This document shows positions 1-6,236 of a stretch of 11,582 nt of DNA, one piece after another. A model generated the notes under the pieces. It saw only the letters and a program-made list of their open reading frames with translations, ran no database searches and was not told where the DNA came from. Each line of letters starts with the position of its first letter. The first letter of the stretch is position 1. The stretch covers positions 1 through 11,582 of the forward strand of contig JAAAOL010000289.1 of assembly GCA_009908885.1 (NCBI GenBank), read 5' to 3'. The stretch is from Bacteroidota bacterium. GTDB taxonomy: Bacteria > Bacteroidota > Rhodothermia > Rhodothermales > JAAAOL01. The position numbers and the translations under genes were made by a program.

Positions 1-49
1 GCCCTTTGCGCATCATGGGGTGGTCGTCAACGATGATGATGTTCTTCAT
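1..49 (-). CDS. Response regulator, NarL/FixJ type (N-terminal fragment, runs off window)
   Basis: Only the first 16 codons are in the window; the gene continues beyond base 1. They read MKNIIIVDDHPMMRKG, the first beta strand and acidic pocket (Asp8-Asp9) of a receiver domain. The VDDHPMMRKG pattern is typical of NarL/FixJ/LuxR-family response regulators, which normally end in a helix-turn-helix DNA-binding domain. The phosphoacceptor aspartate and the output domain lie outside the window. The gene follows the sensor kinase at 313-2253 on the same strand after 263 bp, so it is the expected partner. HisKA_3 kinases such as the one upstream usually pair with NarL-type regulators. A promoter candidate (190-219) and a stem-loop (101-146) lie in the gap. 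The assignment to the response-regulator family is firm; the output domain is inferred. Confidence 0.88.
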   Translation of the reverse strand, partial: MKNIIIVDDHPMMRKG

Positions 50-100
50 AGCGGTCGGTCAGGAACTGGTCACTTGATGACTGAAGCATCGGGTGGGCTA

Positions 101-146
101 CCGGAGCGCGGGCCGCATCGCGCTACCCGCCGGGGCGGGGCTCCGG
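101..146 (-). other. GC-rich stem-loop in the leader of the response regulator gene
   Basis: The inverted repeat CCGGAGC (101-107) and GCTCCGG (140-146) is perfect over 7 bp. Nested inside it is GCGGG (108-112) pairing with CCCGC (126-130), leaving an internal loop. It lies 52 bp before the response regulator start, downstream of a promoter candidate on the same strand. No T-run follows on the minus strand, so it is not a standard intrinsic terminator. It may be a structured leader that tunes expression of the regulator relative to the kinase, or chance pairing in GC-rich DNA. Confidence 0.4.
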
Positions 147-189
147 AGACGCACCATGTCCGAGGGACGATGGGGTCGTGCTGAACGTC

Positions 190-219
190 AATATAAACGA
201 AGCGCGGGGGCGCGTCCAA
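190..219 (-). promoter_or_regulatory. Sigma70-like promoter candidate for the response regulator
   Basis: On the minus strand TTGGAC (219-214) and TATATT (195-190) are separated by 18 bp, a fair match to TTGACA/TATAAT. This is the only AT-rich patch in an otherwise GC-rich gap between the kinase stop and the regulator start. Initiation near 183 would give a leader of about 135 nt containing the 101-146 stem-loop. Bacteroidota often use a different promoter consensus (TAnnTTTG), which was not found here, so this is tentative. Confidence 0.3.
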
Positions 220-312
220 TGGGCGGTTGCGCGTCCGGCGGCGCTGCACAGAATACGACGCAGGACGGACAAATATTGGATCGCACGATTGCGTCTCCGT
301 GTGCTTCTCGTC

Positions 313-2253
313 TCAGCCAACCTGCCCGTACTCGGTGCTGCCGACGGGCATCGGGTGATCCAGGTTGCGCAGCGTGCAGGTGAGGGTCGTCCCACCGCCC
401 AGAGCATCGCTAATCTCCAGGCTGGCCCCGATGATGCGGGCCCGATACTGCATGATGTGGACGCCCATGCCGCGCGTGGCTTCGTCCAACTCGTCCGGAA
501 AGCCGACGCCGTCGTCCTTAACGCGCAGGCGGAGTTGGTCGCTCCCGCCTGCGAGGCTCACCTTGACGGTCTCGGCCCGCCCGTGCTTGACGGCGTTGCT
601 GACGGCCTCCTGGGCGATGCGATACAGGTGCGTCGCGATGGTGTTGTCGTCGAGGCGCACATCGCCCACCTCGGTGAAGGTGCACTGGATGCCGAAGAGG
701 CGCTCGGCGTTGTCGGTGAGGCGCTGGAGCGCGGAGGACAGGCCCGAGCCTTCCAGATCCACGGGCACCAGGCCCCGCGCCAGCCCCCGCGCGTGCTGAT
801 CCGCCTCCTGAATCATCTCCGTAATCTCCGCCACTTCCGGGGCGGCGGGGTCGTCGCGGGCTTCCAGCCGCCGGGCCAGGTTGTTGGTAATCAGACCGAT
901 GCCGGTGAGCATCTGCCCCAGCCCGTCGTGCAGGTCCTGCCCGATGCGACGCCGCTCCTGCTCGCTGATGCGGAGGATCTCCTGCTCCAGCCGCCGTCGG
1001 TCCGAGATGTCGCGGATGACGCCCATGAACACGACGCGGTCGCCATACTGCACCTCGCTCACCGCCAGGTCCATCGGGAACGTGGTGCCGTCCTTGCGCC
1101 GCCCGACGACCTCACGCCCGATGCCGATGATGTGGCGGCGGCCCGTTTCGTGATAGCTCTGGAGGTAGCCGTCGTGCTCCTCGCGGTACGGCGAAGGCAT
1201 GAGCACCTTCACGTTGTGGCCGATGACCTCGGAGGCGTCATAGCCAAAGATGCGCTCTGCCGCCGAGTTGAACGACTGGATGATGCCATGCGCGTCGATG
1301 ATGATGACGCCATCTACGGTCGTCTCCAGCATAGCCCGGGCGCGCGCTTCGCTTTCCTGGTAGGCCCGCTCCGCCCACACGCGCTCGGTGGCCGATGCCA
1401 GCATGTTGGCCACCGACTGTAAGACGTTGACGTCCTCGTCCGTGAAGACCCGCCGCGTAGTCGTCCCCACCTCCAGCAACCCGTAGTAGGTCTCCTCGCC
1501 GCCGATGCCCATGGTGACAGCGCTCACGACTCCTCGCTCGACGAGGTGGGGTGCAGGCGCGAAGCGCGTCTCTTCCGCCAAAGCCTCGGTGACGATGGGA
1601 CGGGCCATGAAGCGGGCGAACCCGGCCTGCGTCTCCTCGGTGGTGTCGAGGCGGGTGGAGCCGGGAGGCGGCTCGATGCCCCGGCAGGCACGGACGAGGT
1701 CATCGCGCTCCTCGACCCGTCGGAGCACGACCTCACACGTATCGACGTCCAGCGTCCGCACGATGGCATCGGCGGTGAACTCGGCCAGATCCTCCAGGGA
1801 GCGCCCGGCCATGACTCGGGAGCCTAAGGTGGCGATGGCCGCTTGCTGGCGGACGCGGGCGGCGAGTTCGCGCTTCACCTGGGCACGCTCGAAGCGCTTC
1901 CGGGCACGCCGCTCGATTAAGGCCAGCCGGGCTTCCAGATAGGCCGGGTCGACCTGCAGGGAGAGACACTCGTCCACGCCTTCCGCTGACGCCTCTCGGC
2001 AGGCGTCGGTCGAGGTACCGGCGACCACTGCCAGGAGCACGACGGCAGAGCCCGTGCCGTCCTGAACGTGCGCGGCGGCCTCTTCGAAGTAGGACTGCGT
2101 GGGGTCCGCAATAACGAGGTCGGGACCGGCCTCCTGCAGCACCGTCCGAATAGCATCGGGGGGGGCGTGCTGAATGTCGTGTCCGCGCGCTTCGAGCATC
2201 GCCGCCAGATCGGTGGGACCATCTGGAAGCGTACCGATAATGAGTACGTGCAT
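313..2253 (-). CDS. FixL-like heme-PAS sensor histidine kinase with degenerate receiver and GAF domains (HisKA_3 type)
   Basis: A 646-aa cytoplasmic sensor kinase without membrane segments. Domains in order: degenerate receiver (about 1-115; Asp50 in VIADP is kept, but the N-terminal acidic pair and the active-site Lys are absent), a linker probably coiled (115-145), GAF (about 150-290), PAS (about 300-420), HisKA_3 dimerization region (about 430-500) with phospho-His442 in QDLHDGLGQ, and an HATPase domain (N-box around Asn553, DDGVGF 580-585, GMG 595-597). The PAS domain closely follows FixL: His360 in HDGYL sits where FixL has its heme-iron ligand His200, His374 and Ile375 match His214 and Ile215, and Arg380 matches the distal Arg220, all with the same spacing. 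The residue matching Arg206 is Ser366. Heme-based oxygen sensing is therefore likely but unproven. The start at 2253 was chosen because receiver homology begins there; the frame is open up to 2463 without recognizable homology. It lies divergent to the cbb3 oxidase operon and upstream of a NarL-type regulator. Confidence 0.9.
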   Translation of the reverse strand: MHVLIIGTLPDGPTDLAAMLEARGHDIQHAPPDAIRTVLQEAGPDLVIADPTQSYFEEAAAHVQDGTGSAVVLLAVVAGTSTDACREASAEGVDECLSLQVDPAYLEARLALIERRARKRFERAQVKRELAARVRQQAAIATLGSRVMAGRSLEDLAEFTADAIVRTLDVDTCEVVLRRVEERDDLVRACRGIEPPPGSTRLDTTEETQAGFARFMARPIVTEALAEETRFAPAPHLVERGVVSAVTMGIGGEETYYGLLEVGTTTRRVFTDEDVNVLQSVANMLASATERVWAERAYQESEARARAMLETTVDGVIIIDAHGIIQSFNSAAERIFGYDASEVIGHNVKVLMPSPYREEHDGYLQSYHETGRRHIIGIGREVVGRRKDGTTFPMDLAVSEVQYGDRVVFMGVIRDISDRRRLEQEILRISEQERRRIGQDLHDGLGQMLTGIGLITNNLARRLEARDDPAAPEVAEITEMIQEADQHARGLARGLVPVDLEGSGLSSALQRLTDNAERLFGIQCTFTEVGDVRLDDNTIATHLYRIAQEAVSNAVKHGRAETVKVSLAGGSDQLRLRVKDDGVGFPDELDEATRGMGVHIMQYRARIIGASLEISDALGGGTTLTCTLRNLDHPMPVGSTEYGQVG

Positions 2254-2343
2254 AAACGAGTCGTCTGCTGCCGAATTCACGTGAGGTTGCAGCGGCAAGC
2301 AGGTGGCAGCCCTCTCACCGTCGTGCTGTGCGCTGAAAGGTAC

Positions 2344-2370
2344 AAAAAATGAGGCACCATCATCAGCCTC
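2344..2370 (-). terminator. Weak hairpin with T-run upstream of the sensor kinase (attenuator-like)
   Basis: Read on the minus strand, GAGGC (2370-2366) pairs with GCCTC (2355-2351) around a 10-nt loop, and a run of six T (2349-2344) follows almost at once. This has the layout of an intrinsic terminator but only a 5-bp stem. It sits about 90 bp upstream of the kinase start, so it could attenuate kinase transcription or stop antisense transcripts from the divergent region. Confidence 0.25.
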
Positions 2371-2801
2371 TATCTGCCCATCTTCTGCGAATCGCTCGCG
2401 TATCTGGCGCATGGAGGCACGGAAGGCTGCACGAGTGGACGCGACGTTCGCCCATCCTTGCACGCTCCGCCCTGTTCTTCTCTCAGCTCGGAGCAGGTCA
2501 TGCCGTGCCGAGGTGCCGCGCCAGGATGCTCCCCATCGACCCCGGTGCGCACTGCCATGCCGTTTTCAGAAGACGAGCCGAGGACCGAAAGCGCGTCGGT
2601 TCCTCGCCGTGTCGTCTCGTCGCTTCGTTGGCGCGGACGCTGGACCACCACGACATCATCACGTCGATTCCGTATCATCCGAGGGCTCGGCGCCATGGCA
2701 CTTCCCGCACAACTATGTAGGGGGTTTCCCCACGGGGGCGGGCAGTTTCGCCTACGTGCTCGGTAGGAAAGCCGCTGTCACAGGAGGATCCCAGGATGTG
2801 A

Positions 2802-2830
2802 TTGTTTAGCGGCCATGCGGGACGTACATT
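2802..2830 (+). promoter_or_regulatory. Weak promoter candidate for the cco operon
   Basis: TTGTTT (2802-2807) and TACATT (2825-2830) are spaced by 17 bp, a partial match to the sigma70 consensus. The -35-like element overlaps the GTTTAGCG motif, and the -10-like element lies in the loop of the inverted repeat at 2818-2839. Initiation here would leave a leader of about 160 nt before ccoN. The match is weak and other positions in the gap are possible. Confidence 0.2.
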
Positions 2831-2839
2831 GGCGTCCCG
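2818..2839. repeat. Perfect 7-bp inverted repeat upstream of ccoN (operator or leader hairpin candidate)
   Basis: CGGGACG (2818-2824) and CGTCCCG (2833-2839) are exact reverse complements separated by 8 bp. The repeat lies 160 bp upstream of ccoN. Such a dyad suits a dimeric DNA-binding regulator, for example the NarL-type protein encoded at the left edge, or an mRNA hairpin. The symmetry is seen directly; the role is inferred. Confidence 0.4.
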
Positions 2840-2999
2840 AGCACGAGAGGAGCTGCCACGACCTCTTCCCTGCCCCACTGCCGGGGCTCGCCGGACGGCA
2901 TCACCCCGTCTGGACCGATTCGTTGTGGATGGCCCCTTTCTCCCACAGGCCCACGCCTGCCTCCGCGCACCCCGCCGTTCTGTCAATCCACCACGCTTT

Positions 3000-4514
3000 A
3001 TGTCGACCCTTTCCGTCTCATCGTCTGCGGCGCGCCAGGAACGGCCCTCACAGGTCGAACTGTTCACCTACGACGAGCAGATCGTCCGGCTGTTCGTCCT
3101 GGCGACGATCATCTGGGGCTTCGTCGGGATGCTCGTCGGTGTCATCATCGCCCTGCAGCTCCCCTTCCCTGAGGCCAACCTCGGCGAGTACCTCACCTTC
3201 GGCCGCCTGCGCCCGCTCCATACCAACGCGGTGATCTTCGCCTTCGCGGGCAACGCCATCTTCGCCGCCATCTACTATTCGACGCAGCGGCTCTGCAAGG
3301 CGCGCATGTACAGCGACCTGATGAGCCGCATCCATTTCTGGGGCTGGCAGGCCATCATCGTCTCGGCGGCCATCACGCTGCCGCTGGGCATGACCACCTC
3401 GAAGGAATACGCCGAGCTAGAATGGCCCATCGACATCGCCATCACGCTCGTCTGGCTCGTCTTCGCCTTCAACTTCTTCGCCACGCTGCGCCGCCGCCGC
3501 GAGAGGCACATGTACGTGGCGCTCTGGTTCTACATCGCCACCATCATCACCGTGGCCGTGCTGCACGTGGGCAACAGCCTGGCGCTGCCGGTCAGCTTCA
3601 TGAAGAGCTACCCGATCTACGCCGGCGTGCAGGACGCGCTGGTGCAATGGTGGTACGGCCACAACGCGGTGGCCTTCTTCCTGACGACGCCGTTCCTCGG
3701 CCTGATGTACTACTTCCTGCCGAAGGCGGCCAACCGCCCGGTCTTCAGCTACCGCCTGTCCATCATCCACTTCTGGAGTCTGGTCTTCATCTACATCTGG
3801 GCCGGGCCGCACCACCTGAACTACACGGCCCTGCCCGAGTGGGCGACGACCCTCGGCATGGTCTTCAGCGTGATGCTGTGGATGCCCAGTTGGGGCGGCA
3901 TGATCAACGGCCTGTTCACGCTGCGCGGCGCGTGGCACAAGCTGCGCGACAGCGCTGTGCTCAAGATGTTCGTCGTGGGCATCACGTTCTACGGCATGAG
4001 CACCTTCGAGGGCCCGCTGCTGTCCGTCAAGAGCGTCAATGCGCTGAGCCATTACACGGACTGGACCATCGGGCACGTGCACTCCGGCGCGCTCGGCTGG
4101 AATGGCTTTATGACCTTCGGCATGATCTACTGGCTGGTGCCGCGCCTGTGGCGCACCCGCATGTGGAGCGACAAGATGGCGAACACCCACTTCTGGATCG
4201 GCACCATCGGCATCCTGCTCTACGTGCTGGCCATGTACACCAGTGGCATCACGCAGGGCCTGATGTGGCGCGCCTTTGACGAGGCCGGGCGCCTGATGTA
4301 CCCCGACTTCATGGAGACCGTCGTACAGATCAAGCCGATGTACTGGGTCCGCCTGATCGGCGGCACGCTCTACCTGGGCGGCGTCATCCTGATGATGATC
4401 AACGTCTGGAAGACGATCAAGACCGCGCCAAAGCGCCTGCCCGACCCGGCCTTCGCGGTCCCGAAGCGCGCGTCGGCGCCGTCCGACGGCGAGCAAGAAG
4501 TCGCCACGGCCTGA
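3000..4514 (+). CDS. ccoN: cbb3-type cytochrome c oxidase catalytic subunit I
   Basis: A 504-aa integral membrane protein with about 12 helices, the heme-copper oxygen-reducing subunit of cbb3 oxidase. Conserved residues visible: His74 in LRPLHTNAV (low-spin heme b ligand), His221 in WWYGHNAVAFF plus His271-His272 (copper B ligands), Tyr251 in YRLSIIHFW (the position of the cross-linked tyrosine of cbb3 enzymes), Glu337 in FEGP, and the HYTDWTIGHVHSGALGWNG block with His351, His359 and His361 (heme b3 and heme b ligands). The start at ATG 3000 was chosen because the 66 upstream in-frame codons (from 2802) are Arg/Pro-rich and unlike CcoN. No clear Shine-Dalgarno sequence precedes it. First gene of the ccoNOQPG cluster; ccoO follows after 72 bp. 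The C-terminal tail (about 475-504) is hydrophilic and variable. Confidence 0.97.
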   Translation: MSTLSVSSSAARQERPSQVELFTYDEQIVRLFVLATIIWGFVGMLVGVIIALQLPFPEANLGEYLTFGRLRPLHTNAVIFAFAGNAIFAAIYYSTQRLCKARMYSDLMSRIHFWGWQAIIVSAAITLPLGMTTSKEYAELEWPIDIAITLVWLVFAFNFFATLRRRRERHMYVALWFYIATIITVAVLHVGNSLALPVSFMKSYPIYAGVQDALVQWWYGHNAVAFFLTTPFLGLMYYFLPKAANRPVFSYRLSIIHFWSLVFIYIWAGPHHLNYTALPEWATTLGMVFSVMLWMPSWGGMINGLFTLRGAWHKLRDSAVLKMFVVGITFYGMSTFEGPLLSVKSVNALSHYTDWTIGHVHSGALGWNGFMTFGMIYWLVPRLWRTRMWSDKMANTHFWIGTIGILLYVLAMYTSGITQGLMWRAFDEAGRLMYPDFMETVVQIKPMYWVRLIGGTLYLGGVILMMINVWKTIKTAPKRLPDPAFAVPKRASAPSDGEQEVATA

Positions 4515-4552
4515 TCCTCGTCGACCCAGTCGGCGCATGCACCGCCTGCTCG

Positions 4553-4586
4553 ATCGACCATCGAACCTCCCCAATCGAACATCGAC
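4553..4586. repeat. Imperfect 13-bp direct repeat immediately before ccoO
   Basis: ATCGACCATCGAA (4553-4565) and ATCGAACATCGAC (4574-4586) agree at 11 of 13 positions and are offset by 21 bp, two helical turns. The second copy abuts the ccoO start codon and occupies the place of the ribosome binding site, which is otherwise not recognizable. It may be a protein-binding or translational element, or a chance tandem. Confidence 0.35.
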
Positions 4587-5348
4587 ATGAAGCGTTTCAT
4601 CAAAAAAGACGGCATGCACCGACGGCTGGAGGGATGGCCGCTGCTGTTCACCATCCTGGTGACCATCTCCATCCTGATCGGCGGCATCGTCGAGTTTCTG
4701 CCGCTGGCGCTCGTGCCCAGTACCGTTCACAAGATCGAGAGCGTGGAGCCCTTCACGCCGCTGGAGCTGGCCGGGCGCGACATCTACATCCGCGAGGGCT
4801 GCAACAACTGCCACAGTCAGATGGTGCGTCCCTTCCGGCACGAGCTGGAGCGCTACGGCGAGTACGGCAAGCCCGGCGAGACCGTCTACGAGCGCCCCTT
4901 CCTGTGGGGCTCCAAGCGCACCGGCCCGGACCTGGCCCGCGTGGGCGGCAAGTACCCGCACCTGTGGCATGTGCGCCACATGGAAGACCCGCGCTCCACG
5001 AGCCCGAACTCCATCATGCCGCCGTATGACTGGCTGCTGCGCAAGGACGCCACCCTGAGCGACCTGCCCACGAAGCTGCGCACGCTCAAAGCGCTCGGCA
5101 CGCCCTACTCGCAGGACGAGATCGACAACGCCGTGGCGCTGGCCGAAGCGCAGGCGCAGGAGATCGCCGACGAGGTCGCTGCGCAGGGCGGCCCTGACGG
5201 GCTGGCCGACAAGGAGATCACCGCGCTCGTGGCCTTCCTGCAGCGCCTCGGCACCGACATCCAGCAGGCCCCCGACGCTACGACGGCAGAGGCTGCTTCC
5301 ACGAAGGAGACCGAAGACGCGCTCGCCGCGGAGGGAGACGCACCATGA
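4587..5348 (+). CDS. ccoO: cbb3-type cytochrome c oxidase subunit II, membrane-anchored monoheme cytochrome c
   Basis: A 253-aa subunit with one N-terminal membrane anchor (about 18-42) and a c-type cytochrome domain in the periplasm. The heme-binding motif CNNCH is at 72-76 in the typical REGCNNCHSQMVRPF context, and the axial methionine is Met144 in SIMPPYDWL. It passes electrons toward the CcoN heme-copper site. The C-terminus (about 215-253) is Ala/Glu-rich and probably disordered. The start ATG 4587 gives MKRFIKKDGMHRRLEGWP, a usual CcoO beginning. The stop TGA overlaps the ccoQ start (ATGA), which indicates translational coupling. Confidence 0.96.
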   Translation: MKRFIKKDGMHRRLEGWPLLFTILVTISILIGGIVEFLPLALVPSTVHKIESVEPFTPLELAGRDIYIREGCNNCHSQMVRPFRHELERYGEYGKPGETVYERPFLWGSKRTGPDLARVGGKYPHLWHVRHMEDPRSTSPNSIMPPYDWLLRKDATLSDLPTKLRTLKALGTPYSQDEIDNAVALAEAQAQEIADEVAAQGGPDGLADKEITALVAFLQRLGTDIQQAPDATTAEAASTKETEDALAAEGDAP

Positions 5349-5566
5349 TGAAAGAAGTCGTACGCTCCCTGCAGAGTGGAATTCTGCCCGAGATCGGGCT
5401 CATCGCGTTCGTCGTCGCCTTCGTGCTCGTGGTCATCTACGCGCTGACCATGCGGAAGCAGAAGCGCGAGGACGCCAAACAGATTCCCCTGCGGGACGAC
5501 GAGATCGTCACGCCCCCCTCCGACGAGGACCCTGACCGCAAACCCGATACTGACCATGCCGGATAA
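5345..5566 (+). CDS. ccoQ: cbb3-type oxidase small subunit CcoQ (FixQ)
   Basis: A 73-aa protein with a single hydrophobic helix (about 15-35) followed by a charged cytoplasmic tail (MRKQKREDAKQIPLRDDE), the layout of CcoQ, a small subunit that stabilizes cbb3 oxidase. It overlaps ccoO by 4 bp and ccoP by 11 bp, as expected for this operon. A purine-rich ribosome binding site, GAGGGAGA (5331-5338), lies 6 bp before the first of two adjacent ATG codons. CcoQ is poorly conserved in sequence, so the call rests on size, topology and position. Confidence 0.85.
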   Translation: MMKEVVRSLQSGILPEIGLIAFVVAFVLVVIYALTMRKQKREDAKQIPLRDDEIVTPPSDEDPDRKPDTDHAG

Positions 5567-6167
5567 TCCCACCCCTTCCGAACAAACACCCTCCAGTGGG
5601 GGGTATCAGGACCAGGTCATCAAAGGCCACAAGTACGACGGCATCCGCGAGTACGACAACCCGATGCCCGGCTGGTGGGTCGCCATCTTCTGGGGTAGCG
5701 TCATCTTCGCGGGCATTTACGTCCTGGGCGTGCACGTCTTCGACTTCATCGACACGTACGAGGAAGACCTGGCCGAGAGCCTGGAACAGCTGGAAACGGT
5801 ACGCACCGCGTATGCCGAAGCCAACCCCACCTTCGAAGCCGACCCGGCCACGCTGGCCGAGTTCGTGGGCGAGGAGCAGGCCATCGAGGCGGGCGCGCAG
5901 ACCTACGCCGCCGTCTGCGCCTCCTGCCACGGCGCCGAGGGCGGGGGCTCCATCGGCCCCAACCTGACGGACAACTACTGGGTCCATGGCAACACGAACA
6001 TGGACATGTTCAACGTCATTACCGACGGCGTGGCGGCCAAGGGCATGCCGCCGTGGGACAGCGCCCTCAGCCCCGAGGAGCGCGCCCAGCTGGTCGCCTT
6101 CATCCAGTCCCTCGAAGGCACCGACCCGCCCAACGCCAAAGAGCCGCAGGGCGAACTCTACGAATAA
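5556..6167 (+). CDS. ccoP: cbb3-type cytochrome c oxidase subunit III, one-heme CcoP
   Basis: A 203-aa protein. Residues 15-60 match the CcoP N-terminal domain (YDGIREYDNPMPGWW then a membrane helix at about 39-61), followed by a linker that looks helical (62-100) and a single cytochrome c domain (about 105-190) with CASCH at 121-125 and axial Met164 in KGMPPWD. The classical proteobacterial CcoP has two such domains and about 300 residues; here only one heme site exists. The frame is intact and ends in a normal stop, so this is a genuine short form, not a truncation. Expected role: accept electrons from a soluble cytochrome or other donor and pass them to CcoO. Overlaps ccoQ by 11 bp; ccoG follows after 69 bp. 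Confidence 0.94.
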   Translation: MPDNPTPSEQTPSSGGYQDQVIKGHKYDGIREYDNPMPGWWVAIFWGSVIFAGIYVLGVHVFDFIDTYEEDLAESLEQLETVRTAYAEANPTFEADPATLAEFVGEEQAIEAGAQTYAAVCASCHGAEGGGSIGPNLTDNYWVHGNTNMDMFNVITDGVAAKGMPPWDSALSPEERAQLVAFIQSLEGTDPPNAKEPQGELYE

Positions 6168-6236
6168 CCGAGCGCGGAAGCACGGCGCGCCCCCTCCCGC
6201 GCTCGTCCGCTCGTTCCGTATCGCAGTGAGGATCTC

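Larger units (their letters stand above)
2254..2999. other. Divergent intergenic region between sensor kinase and ccoN (746 bp), no convincing gene
   Basis: Several ORFs of 80-170 codons cross this stretch on both strands, but their translations are rich in Arg, Ser and Pro, lack recognizable domains and overlap one another, so I regard them as non-coding. It should hold the promoters of both the kinase (leftward) and the oxidase operon (rightward). Visible elements are a hairpin with an A/T run at 2344-2370, a small hairpin CCTAC/GTAGG at 2751-2767, a GTTTAGCG motif at 2804-2811 and a perfect 7-bp inverted repeat at 2818-2839. I did not find an FNR/FixK box (TTGAT-N4-ATCAA). Confidence 0.6.

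Noticed and set aside
178..1422. Long plus-strand open frame of 414 codons
   Set aside because: Antisense shadow of the sensor kinase; the minus-strand product has clear PAS, HisKA_3 and ATPase motifs while this frame has no recognizable domain.
2254..2463. Longer start for the sensor kinase (70 extra residues)
   Set aside because: The extra residues show no domain and precede a normal receiver-like beginning at MHVLIIG; kept as a minor possibility.
2778..2801. TCACA-N14-TGTGA as a CRP/FNR-type site before ccoN
   Set aside because: The half-sites are in the opposite orientation and spacing to the CRP consensus (TGTGA-N6-TCACA), and there is no TTGAT-N4-ATCAA.
2802..2999. Longer start for ccoN (66 extra residues)
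   Set aside because: The extension is Arg/Pro-rich, crosses the inverted repeat and promoter-like sequence, and has no counterpart in CcoN proteins.
3417..4979. Minus-strand open frame of 520 codons opposite ccoN and ccoO
   Set aside because: Composition is His/Asp/Arg/Gln-rich, as expected for the reverse of membrane-protein codons in GC-rich DNA; ccoN and ccoO are unmistakable.
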